The notes: a model not told the origin generated them from the letters alone. A stretch of DNA of 64,000 bases from Cheiracanthium punctorium (GCA_038373885.1 JAWZYV010010204.1:1-64000); one strand, 5' to 3'; counted from the stretch's first letter, positions 32,909 to 46,881 are shown. Program-made: numbers and translations.

Positions 32909-35530
32909 GCTCTCTCCTAGAGGCAAGACGGGGAAATGCGCCAAAACTGCTATTTTTAAAATTGTGCCAAGTGGAGTCAGGTCAGGTTGATTCCTACTTA
33001 AACGCCCCCACTCTCGCCAAGGTGACGATAACAATATACTAGCAGTTACTATGACGATTTTTCGTATTTATGTGGCAACTGTATCTTAGAATTAACATGG
33101 CGATTTGGAACAACATGTAAGTACATAACTTTATATATTGAGGTTTGCTAATGAATGTAGTTTTAATAATTAAGTGTCTTCAAATTCCTTAACTGGTGCG
33201 TTTATCGCTAACTTATTGCGTTTCATTTTCATCTAGTTCTTTTGGGAGCGTTGAAACTTGTGTATTAAACGAACGAGATTTAAAGAACTTTAGAGAGATT
33301 GTTTTCGAATTTTGAGAATGCAGTTATTATGCACATTTAAAAATAAGGACAGTTGTATTTAGGGATGGTTGCGAGACGAGACGTGAAGAGACAGAGATTT
33401 ACAGTTTTAATGTAATACAAGGCAGACGTTTTTATCATTATGATATAAGGATTTAGCGAGACGAGACGAGACAAAGCTTTGCAGCAGTTTTGCGAGATGA
33501 GGCGGGCTTTTTTCTCGTCTAGCGTCCACTCCTGGTTGTGTAGGAAAGTGTTATTATATATTTTTTACGTTTCTCAAGACTCATCTTTTCTTCGTGGTAT
33601 CCCAGTTAACAGAAAAACGATTTATCTTAGCCGGGATGTTGGGGTTCAAAAGAGGGACCATCTAAAAGATAATTGACTTGTCTTTCCCGGTCAGGCGCAC
33701 CGATGATCAAACGAAGGTATTCTCTCTCCGCAAGAGGTCTGTCAGAAGGTCAGATGAGTCATAAATTTCCTGTAATGGGTTTCGGCGCGGTCTTGATCGC
33801 AATAAGGGGTCGGTTAGATATGCAAAAAGAAGTTCCACTGTATGTCTGTTTCCTTTTGAAAAGTTTTTATAAAAACGAGAACAAACATAACTTGTTTACC
33901 GATATATAAAACTAAGTTGAATTTTTTTCATATAAAAAAGGGAAATCAAGGCTCATAGCAGAAGGACATGATTAATATGTATTAATTAATGAGAAATATA
34001 TCTACAAACCGTCCAGTTTTTAATGATTACATCACCTTATATAAATTGTGTCACATTCATGCTTTATTCACTTTCACAGTAACATAAGTTAAAAAAAATT
34101 AATTAAAAAAAGCTAATCTTTTAGCCATCTGTTTGGTTTTTCTATTATTACTTTGGCTTAGCTGTAAAATTAAATCTGAAAATTATTTTATTTTTAGCGA
34201 TGTGTATCACTTTAAGCGCCTTTTTTTACATATCTGATCCATTTTATTTTATTTATTTTAATAAATATTAAATGCTTCCAGATAAGTCATCATTATACTT
34301 CTTATCCGTTTTTTGCATAACTCCCTTCACACACACGCACAAAAAAAAAAACCCTAAATAAATAAATAAATAAATAAAAATAGAAAAGTAATGGAGTTAA
34401 AAAAAGCCTCTTTTGAACTATAGTATTGTTATAATTATTTCTATTGATATCAAAATACAACAGAATTTTACAATAGCATTTTAAATAGTATCTTCACACT
34501 TACTCTGAGTCCATATAGGGGGCAGGTGGGTGCTTGACGACCCCTCCCCCACTTTGCAAATTCAAGAGCCTCATTAAAAGCAAATCAAAGTAAGTTTTTG
34601 TCCACTATTTAAAAATATCAGGGGCCGACCCATAAAAAATTCTGCCGGGGGAGGGGTCACAATTGTTTTTACTCCTTTTTCTTATAAAAGCATTTCAATT
34701 TACAAAAGAATCTTTTATAGTCTACATTTGATTTGTCATGTGAGTGCACGTACTCCCCCCATGCCCCTATGAAAATTAGAATTATGTGTGTGTGTGTGTG
34801 TGTGTGTGTTTGGGGGGGGCATTTTTTCCGGGTGTCGTCGTTTTTTCCTACATTCGTAATAGATAATAGTACATAAAGTAAATACGGAGAGATCATTTTA
34901 ATAAACAAATTTATTTATTTATCAATTATTGGGTAAGAAAAAAAAAGATTTCACCAGTAATTGACTCTTATGTTAGTTATTGGTGTTTTAGCCAAGTTCA
35001 TGATAATTGCATACAATTTCTAGTAAATGCAGAAAATAGCTATTGAGATGGTTATCTTTAGATAAGTTTTAATATACAGGGTATCCCAAACAGGTCACGC
35101 CTTAATTCTTTACATAATAGAACCTTTTATCAAATGTTGCTATCTAGTAAGAATTTAGGAATTTATCTTCATTTTTTGCAACTTTTTTTTAAATCTCCAG
35201 AGGTTCTAGGTATCAAAATTTGAAATTTTAAACATAGTGCTAAAAATATTGTGATTCTCAGTAGCTAGCTTAATGCTGAAATTAAGATAAATTCATTATC
35301 AACCTGTTTCTATTTAAAGCATATTTCTTTTTAGAAATTACTTTAAATTGAATTGTATCAAATAATTAGATGAAGTTACCTTAGATTAGTATGTAATGCA
35401 GATTTCTAAAAAGCCTGACTTATCGTCAGCATTATAGGAGTACAAAGAATGGAAGTAGGTTATTGGCAAAATTATTAAAAGCAACGATATAACTTCTGTC
35501 TATTGTTAAATGATTCCATGTTAGATAGTA
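32909..35530. other. Non-genic AT-rich stretch
   Basis: No gene is recognised. A possible hAT-like MITE lies at 33366-33528: ends near AGGGATGGTTGCGAGACGAGAC and TCTCGTCTAGCGTCCACTCCT, with repeated GAGACGAGAC words. Also present are (AAAT)n at about 34355-34380, (GT)n at 34787-34809 and an ACAGGGTATCCC word at 35075, which may be an end related to the foldback family. Confidence 0.35.
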
Positions 35531-38500
35531 AGTGCTGAGCAGGGCCGGCCACAGGGGGGGGGGGGGGGTGCTGCGGATGCAAGGCACCTGGGCCCCGGTT
35601 TCAGAGGGGCCCCCAAATCCGTTCTATATTTTTTTATTATGTCTCTCTCTCTTATCGTGAAAAATATAAAAGATTTCTTTAAATTAAATTAGACTGATAG
35701 TGTTGTGTGACTACTCTGCATCTTTCAGAGCTAAACATCATTTATAAAAGTGTCTTTCTACGAACAGTATTCTTTGACAGTACACCCCAGCTCTGATCAA
35801 ATGTCACTTACCTTCCCACCTTTCACCGTGGAAAGAGCGAAAACATGTGAGAAAAATACAATTATCAGATCTGGACCATTGGTCATTATGACCGCTCATT
35901 ATCGAATTCTTTGAAAAGAACCGAAACACAAATAACAGCAGCGGAAGAGGCCTTTTTTTTGGTCAAAACCAAGGACTGATAGATTAATACCTGTGGGGGC
36001 CCCCTCTAAACTAACTTTGTTGATACGAAGTACGTTTCACGCGTCTGGTATTAATTTGAAGATAAGAGTACACAAAGAATAAAAAATGACCTGCATTTGG
36101 TTACCTTTGCAAGGGAACATTTTTGGACCAAGGCATTTGGAACATTTTTGGACCTTTGCAAGGGAACATTTTGGGAACATTTTTTTTTTCCGTTTACAAT
36201 TGTGCAAATGTGTTTGTCGAATCCTTTTTTGCAGTTACTCCTTCTCTCAAAGTTACAAACCGAAGTTGAGCCATTGGGAGTGTCTGCTTGTATTAGACTT
36301 TGTACGAGTCTGTTAACTTTTGTGTATATGTTATATATATTCTGAAAGATTTTTCTTGAATTTTATGACTTTCACGGGCCTAAATTATGGATTCAGCTTT
36401 ACCAATTTTATCATCGCGTTTTCTACATTTGAAAAAAGGTAAGTCATTATTTTGTTTATAATAGCCGAGATTGCAAATAATTAGATAAATTTCGTCAAAA
36501 AGTTTTAAATTGTGTTAAGTTTCACATTTATAAAAGTTTTAAATGCATTTTGATTTTGAATGTTCCCGTAACTTATATTTACGCGATTTAATCCCTAAGC
36601 TATAAATGAGTATCTAGGGTAAGCGAAGTGCAGTCAGATGAAACAGCTATTCTGAAGTAGAAAGAGTCAGTACTTTTAAAACTGTGTTTATTGAAAATTA
36701 GGACTATAAAATATTTCAAACACATTAATCGATCTCAACCCGACTCTTCTTCTTCGACGGCGCGTGCCATGCGACGTACAGTTGATAACATTTAGGGAAT
36801 ATAATTAACCACTTTATATGTACAGTAATTTTTATGTTAGAATATAGAAAAAGATCGTGGACAACTGAATACCATATTTAGTTTCCAAATGTACGCGTGG
36901 GTTGGTTAACATTAAAAAATATATTAAATTTTACTGTTTCCAAAAAGCGGTTAGATGTCTTCGGTAATGGTTGGTAACTATGAAAATAATAATAATAATA
37001 ATAATAATAATTTCGAAAAAATATCCTACCAATAAGGGGTTAATTCCAAAAGAATACCAACTGAAATTAAAAATAGATTTCGAATGGATGTAGCTCTATT
37101 TTCTAATAGAACCCTCATACTTAAAATAGCACTCGTACTATATTTGAATATTTACAGTATAAAAGCGGATGATTGAAATGTACATCTCGGGCACATAACC
37201 AGAAAGAAAAAGATAAATCGGGGCGGGCCCAAAAGGGGGCATTTCTAATTAAGATAGCATTTCTACGAAAAAGCTTGATTATTGACATCCAAAAGTATGA
37301 ATTTCGGAAGGGGCCGAGGCTTCCATCCTATTTTCTGGCTACGTCTCTGATATGTCTGTTCATCCACGATCCATTCTTAAACATTTCATCGCATAATTTC
37401 TTTTCTAAAGTAGTACTGATTAGATTTTAAAATTTTAGAAAGTTTGAAACAATACTCCAAATTCATCTGAATCTCTAAATTAGAGAGCAAGATCATCAAA
37501 AATGTCACTTTCCAAAAAATTTATTCACTAAATACAGTGAAAAGTTGCTAAATTTAGCGATAAATCCTTTAAATTGGCAGCACTGACTAATGAAATGTCC
37601 TCTTATATTAAATTAATGGACTTAATGTGAAGAAAAATATTCAAACATACATTTTGGTTAATTTAACTTAAGTATAAAATTATTGACCTAAGCTTTAAGT
37701 CATGCCTGCCCCCCCCACTTCCATTGTGGGCTTCTTTTTCAAATTTTAAATAGGTATTTGGTCAACAAAATATTTATTTTACTGTCTTCATTACTAACTA
37801 AACTACTCTGAAACAATTAATGTCACTCTCGGTGGTCGGTGGATCTCCAGAGTGAATAGATTCATATTTTCTAAAAAATTTCCAGTATTAGTAATGCATG
37901 TTAACTGAAATGGGTGATAAAAGGCCCCAGAGGTTTAGCACACATATTCAATGCGGTTTAGACCTCCAACCAGTGCCGGCTCAAGGTACCGGCGACTCGG
38001 GCAGCTGCCCGGGGGGCTATATGTTTAGCGGCGCCATGAAAACATAATCTTAGGAGAGAGAACGGATTTTTTTTTTCTTTTGAAGGGTTATCCAATGTCA
38101 GACTGTCTCACTTGCCCATGATCAGGTAAGTACCCTATGTAGTTTCTTCCTATTCTTCGTTATCGTCGTCGTCTTTATTGACTTTGGAATGTTAAAAGAT
38201 TTTTTCTAAGAAAGGACAACCTGAGCGGTGCCTTGCTCATAGCGTACACCCCATCAAGGGTGCTTGTAGCGTACATCTCCCCCTCCACCTGTTTCCGTTC
38301 TCACCACAGCAAATCCGACTAAATGTAGAGCTACTTTAGTAGCGGCCATTTTAGTCCACAAAATCGTAGTTTAGAAAACAATAAAATATGTGGAAAAAAC
38401 ACCTTCTTTAGCAAGAAAATTGAGATGCTGGTCATCCTATTGCTGTACTATTGTTTAAAGGTGTGCAAGCAATCTGTGTACATAATGTATTATACTACAA

Positions 38501-38639
38501 ACCTCTTAAAATGATAAAAAACCATCATTTAAAAATATATTGCTATTTAAACGATTAATTTTTCTATCTGCATAAATGCCTTCTTGCTGCGTTCCCGGCT
38601 GAAAATCAAGCTATCAGAAAGAAGAAAATGTAAAAGTGT

Positions 38640-39080
38640 ACAGGCATTAGGCGGTTTTACGGGGGGGGGGTAATTACCCCTCCCAGGATTTTGAAAACGA
38701 AAGTGAAAAAAATAAGTCTGCATAAGGAAATTCACAATCGCGAATTACAGATCCCGAGACCGTCTCATTTTAGTAGGGGAGGGGGACAATTTTGATCGAT
38801 GGGGTCGAAGATGCATGGTTATTACTTTTGGGATTTACATACTTCATCAATTATATGATTAATTAAACACTTATTTCACATTTGATGATTGATTAAACAT
38901 TTTATTCACATATATGAAGTGTATTGTGCAGTCAAAGGTGACCCTTTTCCTCTCTATGTCCCCCGGTAGTCACTCCTTCTCTGAGGCACTGAGTTTATAT
39001 AAATTATAAAATAAATGGGGGGGGGTTATATAAAATTATAAACCCCCTCCCAGACTGCAACTGTAGAACCACCCTTGTAT
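38640..39080. repeat. Possible inverted-end MITE with G-run and C-run borders
   Basis: TTAGGCGGTTTTACGGGGG at the left resembles the complement of the right border CTGCAACTGTAGAACCACCCTT. TACAGG occurs beside both. The evidence is weak. Confidence 0.3.
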
Positions 39081-39296
39081 ACAGGTTCCCGCAAGATGAA
39101 CAAAGAAGGGCGGAATGAATGCGTAGGATTCCTAGAAATAATTGGACGCCAAACAAAAATACATATGATTGTATATTGTATAAGATCTTTATAAGATATA
39201 AATTTATCTTATAAAGCTTAAAAAATTTATTTTTAACTTTTTACATTATAATATGAATACTTTTTACTAATTTAATGGCAATTTGGTAAAGGGCTG

Positions 39297-39451
39297 AAGT
39301 ATGTAGATCTAGGGTTCTGGCCTACAGCGCGACTGTTTTCAGTAGTTGTAACCTGAATAAGCGCTAGAACCCCTCAAAAAGTTCTCCGCTCAAGGCATGC
39401 CTTAATTAAGCAGGCAGCCCTCATGTAGATCTGCCTTAAACACAAAATCAA
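39297..39451 (+). mobile_element. SINE-like repeat, family A, copy 4
   Basis: GATCTAGGGTTCTGGCC, GTTGTAACCTGAATAAGCGC, TAGAACCCCTCAAAAAGTTC, GGCAGCCCTC and TCTGCCTTAAACACAAAA follow in family order. It is more diverged than the copies at 21428 and 59975. Confidence 0.55.
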
Positions 39452-41702
39452 AATAACTCACATGATAACTTACACTGAAAGTAAAAAGTTTTATAGTTTT
39501 AATATTAAATAAAAATCATTATTTCTTCCAGCCCTATACCCTATTAGAGAGGGTGTCTTACAAGCACTGACCTAGGGTTTTCTTCTTTAAATATTGATCT
39601 TAGACATATATAATTAATTACAAAGTTACTTTATGGTGTCGAATAAAATTTTCAGGAAATTAAATGTAAGTAAATACAAACTTTTACTTTTTATACAGCC
39701 CTCTTACCCAAATTCCCAATAAATAAAATATACTCCCTTGCATTAATGAGGTGATGTAGAAAGTTTAAGCTTTCTCATCAGAAGGCTTACAGATGTTCAA
39801 TCAAAGTCTGTGAGGGGCAATAAGCTTTTCAATATCAAAAATAGTAAACATATAATTATTAAAACTATTCAAACAAAGCTAATTAGCTATTAATTTTAAT
39901 CACAGTTATATATACCCAATATTTTACATTTTAAGAAATGAATTTTAAATCATTTTAAGCCAGTTTCCTTCAAAAAGTCTTGCTGTTTTTTTTCAGCATT
40001 TAAAAAGTTGTCTAAAAACATTACAATTACACTAACATTTAATTTAAAAAAGATTTTTAAAAAGTTGTTTTTGACTTATTAATACCATAACTTAATTTTT
40101 AAAAAGGCATCTTTAAAATAAGAGTACCAATGTTTAAATTGATTATTTTCAGAAATAAAAATATTATATAAATGTATATACTTATAAATCTTCCTTATTT
40201 TAAAATTTATTATTTAAAAACAAAGAGCTAACAAGAAAAATTACCATGAATCAGAATAAACTCTTGCACTTATAAAAAGAAAACCAGTAATAATAATCCA
40301 TAGCTCAACGCTAGGTCTCCCTCAATCCGATCGAGCTCAGTAACGTAGCAATTCAGTAGGTTTGGGGGGGGGGGAGGAGGAGGGGGATTCTGGACACTGA
40401 AAGACATCGATATATGATTATTTTTAGAGGTGTTCCGGATATCCGTATCCGTATCCGTATCCACGGATGAAAAAAAATATATCCGGATCCGGATCCGCAT
40501 TTTTTAGCGGATCTTTTAACGATATTTCAGAATAAATGAAAGAAAGAAAACAGAATTATTTCGTTATTATTTATTTATTTTTTTATAATTAAACATAACG
40601 TGTTTACTTGCGTAATAGTCGCCCTCGCATAATAGTTTCACCCCCGTTTTGAAGCAGACAAAATTTCTAAAAATATTTTTCCTCTAGAAAAGCCGCAGTC
40701 ACGTATTCGACATTTATGTCTATAAAAAAATATTACTATAATAAAAATATTACTAAACAGAAAAATGCCTCTTTTTGCGTCTGAGATACCTTTTGTTTTA
40801 CTTTAATGTTTTATAGCCAGCACTGTTTTTAATATTTGAAGCTCTATCCAGTATTCGAACATGCTAAAAGACATTCTGAAATATACACCGCTTGATACAA
40901 TTTTTTATTTTAAACACTTCATTATAATTGGGAATCGGCCGTAAAACAGTTCCTTAAAAAAAAAAAAAAAAAAAAAAAAAAATTACAATGACTTTTTCTT
41001 GACTTGATTTAAACTTCACCTTATTTGTTCAAAATAAATAGTAGTAATGAAATCTACAATTTTGTGGACTAAAATGGCCGCTACTAAAGTAGATCTATAT
41101 TTAGCTGGATTTGCCTTTTTATTTCTTCTTTTCAATTATTACTGTGGTGAAAACAGGTGGCGGGGAAGATGTACGCTACGAGCACCACATGTACGCTACA
41201 AGCACGCTTGATGGGGTGTACGCTAGGAGCACGTACGCTACGAGCACGGAACCATCTGAGCTGGTGAGGTGGAAGTCAGTAGAAATTTTATAAATCACAA
41301 AAATATTCCTCGATATAACCAGGTTTTACTCGTTAAAAGCGAGTTATACTCCCATAAACTTAACATTGTACCAGCCAAGCATCTCCGATTTTCTCATTCA
41401 ATCTGGGTTCTTCTTAAATAAGGAGTCGTCATAAACGAGTAAGATTTATTTAAAAAGGGCGCCAAAAATTAGCTTGTCCTGGGCGCCAGCTACCTTAGAG
41501 CCGGCCTTCAACCTAATTACCACGACCATTAAAGTGTTATTAGTGGAATTTCAGTTCATTCTTAATGTTTGCTTTATAAATGGATCTATTAATTAATGAA
41601 TTTTTAGCATCTATAATGTTTGGGGCCCCCAAAAAATGTTTGCAACCGGGCCACGTCAAACAGAAGGCCGGTCCTGGTGCTGAGTGAAATTCTCAATCGA
41701 GA

Positions 41703-41881
41703 CAGAGCCTTATTATCGCAAGGGCAAATCGAGACTTTGCCCAGGGCCCCTTCTTTGAAATGTTGTTCCGAAATATTCTTTTTTATATCAAAATTTTATA
41801 TAAAAAAAAGGCAAAAATCATAGATGGGGGCCCCCAAATTCATCAGTGCCCGGGGCCACTGTTGGTCATAATCAGGCCCTG
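41703..41881. mobile_element. 179-bp hAT-type MITE, second copy of the 16206 family
   Basis: Ends CAGAGCCTTATTATCGCA and ATAATCAGGCCCTG are inverted. Flanks AATCGAGA and AATAGAGA match 7 of 8. Interior words ACTTTGCCCAGGGCCCC and CATCAGTGCCCGGGGCC match the other copy. Confidence 0.8.
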
Positions 41882-42104
41882 AATAGAGAAGGTATTTGTA
41901 TTCAAACTTACGTTTTGTTTTAGTGGAAAAGTTTTGAATGTCAAGAGGTCATTCCTCTCCTATAACTAAATTTTGTTTGATTCACTACGGATATTTAAAT
42001 ATTATGCCTCCAGAAAACTCAAAAGTTTCAGAAAACCTAAAACGACAAATAAACATTTAAAAAATCCAAGAATTTTTTAAAAAATTAAATAGCTAACTAA
42101 TATA

Positions 42105-42860
42105 TTAACTCCGGACGCCGGACGCCTTATAGTGATTCCTTTTTTTAAAAAAATGAAATTTTGCAAAGTTTTAAAATTTATTCAAACTCAAGATAAAATA
42201 AAATCAGGCATTTATTGTTTTAGTTGTTACTGATCATAATGTTACTAAATTTCATTCTACTCTCTAAAGCTGTTTTTGAGGGATACGAGAACAAACATTT
42301 ACACGATTTTTACAAAATCTCAAAATATTTGAAATATTTGAAACAATTTTTGCATCTGTAGTTAACAGATAAACTTGCCACATAAAATAATCTCAAATTT
42401 CATTCTGTTCCATTACAATTTTTCAGGAATAGAACAAACATTTCTCTATTTTCGCAAAATTTTAAAATCTGTAAAAAAATCAAAATACTTTGACACCTAT
42501 AGTTTAAGTGACAACCTATGTGATTATGGGAAATTTTTTTCATTCCCTTCAAAGCTTTATATGCGATAGACAAATATTTACACATTTTAAATAAATTTTT
42601 TAAAAAACTAATCCAAATTTTCACGGCTATAGTTTACCTATTTTGTCACCAAATTTCTTTTCGTTCGCTTTAGTCATTCTTACATGATGTGTGAATAAAA
42701 AATTGCGCATTTTTTAAGAAGATTTTCAAAAAATCTAAAAATCCAATAAAACTTTTTAAAAAATTCGTTGCCTATAGTTTAATTTGAGTGACCACCTATC
42801 ATGCCACTAATTTGCATTTCAGTTTATGGTGTTTTGTATCCAGACCCATACAACTATGTA
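42105..42860 (-). mobile_element. Diverged fragment of the Helitron tandem-repeat region
   Basis: The reverse complement shows repeats marked by GAAATTTGGTGAC, CATGATAGGTGGTCACTCAAA, ACTATAG and GATTTT..GAAAAT, as at 13000-13980. Helitron termini are not clear, so it is a fragment. Confidence 0.6.
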
Positions 42861-44388
42861 CTCCTAAACAGGCCACGACAACAGACAGCATAGCCAGTCG
42901 AGAAGAACACCACCTATTACTTTAAAATAAGCTTAATTATTACATTTAATTCTCACACTTTCATGTATTTTAATGAAAAGTATGAACAAAAATAATTAGT
43001 ATTTAAAAAACATCTGGAGATTCCTTCACTTTAGTATTTCACTGTATATGGTATCTTGAGACATACTCTTTGACAGAAAAACTGTATTTGCCCTCAAATT
43101 AAAAAATTCAGTACTCTATGGTCGAATTTGGACCACTGGCAGACAAGTATATAATTACTAACTTACCAAATGTTTCCAGATTACCTGCCGTATTTTGAAT
43201 AATCTTTTGGTCAGTTGCACACAAAATAGAGGCATTTTTCTGTTTCTAGTAATATTTTTATACACATAAATGAAGATCAAATACATGATTAAGAATTTTA
43301 TGGTTTGAAAATATTTTGATGATTTTTCTGCTTCAAAACAGGGAGTGCGTTTAATATGCGAAGGAGACTATTACGCGAGTAAACACGATAATCAAGTTAA
43401 TATAAATTTTCATTGGTGAAGACTATATTTCTGTTGCTAAAGTATAGAACCTGATAGTTCAATAGTAAAGATATGGGATCACTAACCGAACGGTCGCGGG
43501 AACGATTCCGAACATACCACCGAAAACATCTAATCGTTAATCGGTAAATGTGCTCGTTAAACTCGGTGAACAAACGTTCTAGAACGATGAAACATTGAAC
43601 GGTGAAGGAAGTGTAAAATCCAAAAAATGTAGTACAACAAACCAATGAGCAACAAAGTACAGACTTACACAGATAAAGAGTACGAACGGAAAATAAAATA
43701 AATAAATAAATCATTTTTTTTTTAAATTTATAATACTGTTTTCAGTATATGAAATGAAGTAAAAAAGCAATAATAGTAACAGTAGGTAATAAAAAAATAT
43801 TATTATTTATATGTAATTAATTAACTTATTAGTGTGTATACTACTCGATAATACATTTGTAACTATGCACTTAATATGGGTTATATCTGGATCTGTAAGT
43901 TTTTAAAAAAAGCAACCTAAAAAGAAAAACGAACCAGTGATCAACAAATCTTCCATTTTTTTAAAAATTTTTTTTTTGTATAAAGTACATAAATATATAT
44001 TTTACAGTATTTTTGTACATTTTATATAGTTTTTTAAGCTTTATTAATAACTATCATCTATCCCCATCTTCTGCAATCCGAAAATTCTTATTTGGACATA
44101 CAAAGTTACTTAGACATACAGGATATATTAATGATTTTAAAAATCTGCCAGGATATTTATATTTTAGAGCCATTTTATAAAGATATGTTATTAGCCTTAA
44201 ATCTATTGGTTCTTAAATATGCCATTTTCAAAAATCGCTAACTGCTTTCCACGTCTTGATTGAATAAATTGAACTGCCATTTCTAACGTCTAACTTCTTG
44301 GTATGGAATGGAGTTCTGGAACCAAGACTTTTTATCCTTTTTACAAACAAGAGCACGGTTACTTCCCACACATCGGCACGCCAAGAGA
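42861..44388. other. Non-genic AT-rich stretch
   Basis: No gene is recognised. 43333-43385 is an inverted relative of 40607-40660 (CGTGTTTACTYGCGTAATAGTC and TTTTGAAGCA), so both belong to an unnamed repeat. 43480-43640 is rich in AACGGT/CGTTC words. Confidence 0.35.
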
Positions 44389-44820
44389 TCGCCAACAATT
44401 TCACCCCCTTTTCAAGAAGGATCAGTGGATGACCCTGCAGATCTGGACTCACGGAAAATATCGCGAGGATGGCCCCCGTTCTAAAGAGGGTATGGCAAAA
44501 GCGGGAAGATAGTAACCCATAAATTACTCCAGCCAGTGTCATTGTGAAATCCGTGTGTGGTACATGCAACGCTTTGAAGTACAGTATTTTGCAATGAATT
44601 TCGTGTATTGATATCTGAGATGTCTAGCAAGGGTATAATAAGAGTTCCTTTATCAGCAGCAATAATTAAAACTTGTCTTTAGAAAAAATATTTTAAAACG
44701 CTAGAAGCATCGCACTTACTATCGCTTGTTTTGAAAAAAATTTTTTTTAAATATTTTATTCTTTTTTTTCACGATTTTAAAATTCGCTAATTTTAATTTA
44801 AAATGCGTGCGCTCACAGTT
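44389..44820 (-). repeat. Dispersed repeat C, copy 1 (inverted relative of 61258-61595)
   Basis: The reverse complement matches the sequence at 61258: GTGAGCGCACGCATTTTAAA, AAACAAGCGATAGTAAGTGC, TGCTGCTGATAAAGGAACTC, GACACTGGCTGGAGTAATTT and ATCTGCAGGGTCA in order. Here an extra ~100 bp lies inside (around 44545-44625). Both copies keep an open stretch beginning MTLAGVIYGLLSSRFCH. Confidence 0.75.
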
Positions 44821-44859
44821 GAGGTTATATGAATTCTGACTGGTCAAGATGATACCTAG

Positions 44860-46873
44860 TAGAGCTGAAGCAAACCGCATGTATTCGGTACTAAGATACG
44901 GATAATCACTCAGACTCGAAGTAACGAATTGTTACTTTTCGGTTGATATCGTTACTACTCGATCCGAAGATGTTTCGGATCGAGCAGCTTCGAACTTCGA
45001 ATACAGACTGCCAGGCGAGGCGAACTAGAGGGGAAACGGGTTCCAGTAATCGAGTACTAATATCTTCTGTTATTTGTTACTGGGGTTACTGGATATCGGA
45101 TCGCGGTTTCAAGGGGGAAAATGACTTTCGAGTTTGCATTTCGGATCGACCAGGTTCGAACTTCGAATACAAGACTGCGGGAGGGAGAAAATGAATTTCG
45201 GTATTTGAGTAATAGTATGTTCCTTTCCGTTACTAGATACCGGAAGTATTATGGATTCTCGCTGTTGGGAGGGAAAAATCAGTTTCGGTATTTGAGTAGT
45301 AGTATGTTCTGGTTGCAATTCGTTTGTGCCGCGCCGAATGGTATCGTTTTGATGAGGTTTGGAAGAATCCGTATGTTTCGTTACAGTTATGGAGATGGAA
45401 TAGTATCTGCTGCTCTATTGATATGGGTCGTACAATGGGGGGATACGATCCGGTGTATAGTATGTTATTATGCGCAGTTGAACTCTTTTTTTGCGGGGGG
45501 GGGGGAAGGGGGTGTTCTTATAATTGTAGAGGAGCAATACATATAAGAGAAGCATGTTAGTAAGGGGTGCTAATTTCGGGCTTTCTAACATTTTAGTACT
45601 AAATAGTGGTGCAATCAGAATTCTTTCTTTCAGGGTGGTTCCGAAGCAGGATTGCGAACTTAACTTTTTCTTTTTTTTTAGCTAGAATCGAAATGAGTAA
45701 TAAATAACAAATTATTTAAATACACCTTTTAAAAAAATATTTTTATAAAGTAAACGAATTCACACATTTTTATTATTTAAAATATTATTTGGAACTAAAA
45801 AAAATATTTAGCATGGAAACCTAAACACATTTTTTAAGTAATTGTTTAAAAAATATATAAAAAATTGGGAGCGACCCGGGATTTCTATGCCCACTCCTGC
45901 GTAAGCCACTGGTATTAAAATATTTCAATAAAGTTCAGTATGTTTCTAAAATGTCGGTGTTTAGGGGGCCATCTGCCCTATTTTATGGTACATTTTATTC
46001 CATGAACTCATGGAATACGCATAATCCGGTGCAACCATTCTTTCTGTATGAAAGGAGTGATAATTTTTGTTTAAAGAATGCTCTCATATATGCACCCACA
46101 GAAGGGGCTAACCCCTTTCATCCCAAAAGTGCAGAAATAGAACTGGAAATATCTTAAAAATAGATAATTCTCACTGAATTAAACAATTTTAAATTAAAAT
46201 ATGGTAATTTTTAATTTACTTCGAAAAATGATCCAGCAAAAGAAGTTTTTGATATGAAATAAGAACTCACAAATAATAAAGATATTATGCTTGTAGAAAC
46301 GCAAAGTAGTTGATATCATACTGAGATCCCCTGCCCTGTGAATTTTATATATGTGGCCCAATCCCTGGATCTCAGTATTCGAGAACCCGCAACCCAGAAA
46401 AAACACGAGTCACAAGCTTTCCTTTACACTTTTTATGATAAGAATGAACAGGTTAAACCAGCGTTCAGAATTAAAAAAGGGGGGGGGGTTGAGAAAAGAA
46501 AAGAATGGCATATGTCTTTGGAAGATTTCTATGTGCACTCCGTAATTCGGATAATTTAGCATTGTATAAAACCAGAAATGTGTATAAAAACAATCTGTAA
46601 ATCAGAGAAAATAAGCTCTAAATGCAACTTTGTACAACTTCGCTAAAAAAAATTCTTTTTGGTTAGGTTTTGCTATGGGTTTATGTATGGGCGGCATATA
46701 CCGATAACAACACTGTCCCGGATGTGTTGTTATGGGGCACTATATAACACCCTATTACCGATTCTATTAGTAGTAACGAAAGTAACGAGTAACGAATACT
46801 TAGTAACGAATAGCGAACATCTAAGTAACAAATACATACGGATACTCATTTTGTCGTTACTTTTACAGCACTA
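44860..46873. mobile_element. 2.0-kb hAT-type element with perfect TSD
   Basis: Ends TAGAGCTGAAG and TTACAGCACTA (inward TAGTGCTGTAA) are inverted. The 8-bp duplication ATACCTAG is perfect (44852-44859 and 46874-46881). Both ends are full of GTTACT/AGTAAC words. Internal ~100-bp repeats around TTTCGGTATTTGAGTA occur at 45190-45310. No transposase is recognised; a 141-codon open frame at 45121-45546 spans these repeats and has no known motif. Confidence 0.75.
45604..45911. mobile_element. 308-bp hAT-like MITE
   Basis: The right end GCGTAAGCCACTG is typical; the left end TAGTGGTGCAATCAG is its imperfect inverse. Flanks GTACTAAA and GTATTAAA match 7 of 8. It is nested in the element at 44860-46873. 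Confidence 0.5.
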
Positions 46874-46881
46874 ATACCTAG

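Larger units (their letters stand above)
37973..41500. mobile_element. Nested hAT-like element with GTACGCTACGAGCAC subterminal repeats
   Basis: The left end CAGTGCCGGCTCAAGGTA and the right end TACCTTAGAGCCGG are inverted. Flanks CCTCCAAC and CCTTCAAC match 7 of 8 if the right tip has lost a few bases. Subterminal regions are inverted copies (38220-38375 and 41055-41250), including AATGGCCGCTACTAAAGTAG. The right side has four copies of GTACGCTACGAGCAC or one-base variants (41171, 41191, 41218, 41233); the left has two in reverse. A SINE copy and a CCGTATCCGTATCC-rich hAT-like end (40427-40500) lie inside. Confidence 0.6.
35540..41676. mobile_element. 6.1-kb hAT-type element with perfect TSD
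   Basis: Ends CAGGGCCGGCCAC and AGGCCGGTCCTG are inverted, and the inner GGGGCCCCCAAA / TTTGGGGGCCCC blocks are also inverted. A perfect 8-bp duplication GTGCTGAG flanks it (35532-35539 and 41677-41684). No transposase is recognised. It contains a possible 165-bp MITE (37186-37350, ends ...CATAACCAGAAA and TTTTCTGGCTACGTCTCTG), an (AAT)n run at 36986-37011 and the nested element at 37973-41500. Confidence 0.85.

Noticed and set aside
45121..45546. A 141-codon gene
   Set aside because: It spans imperfect internal repeats of an hAT-type element and shows no known domain.
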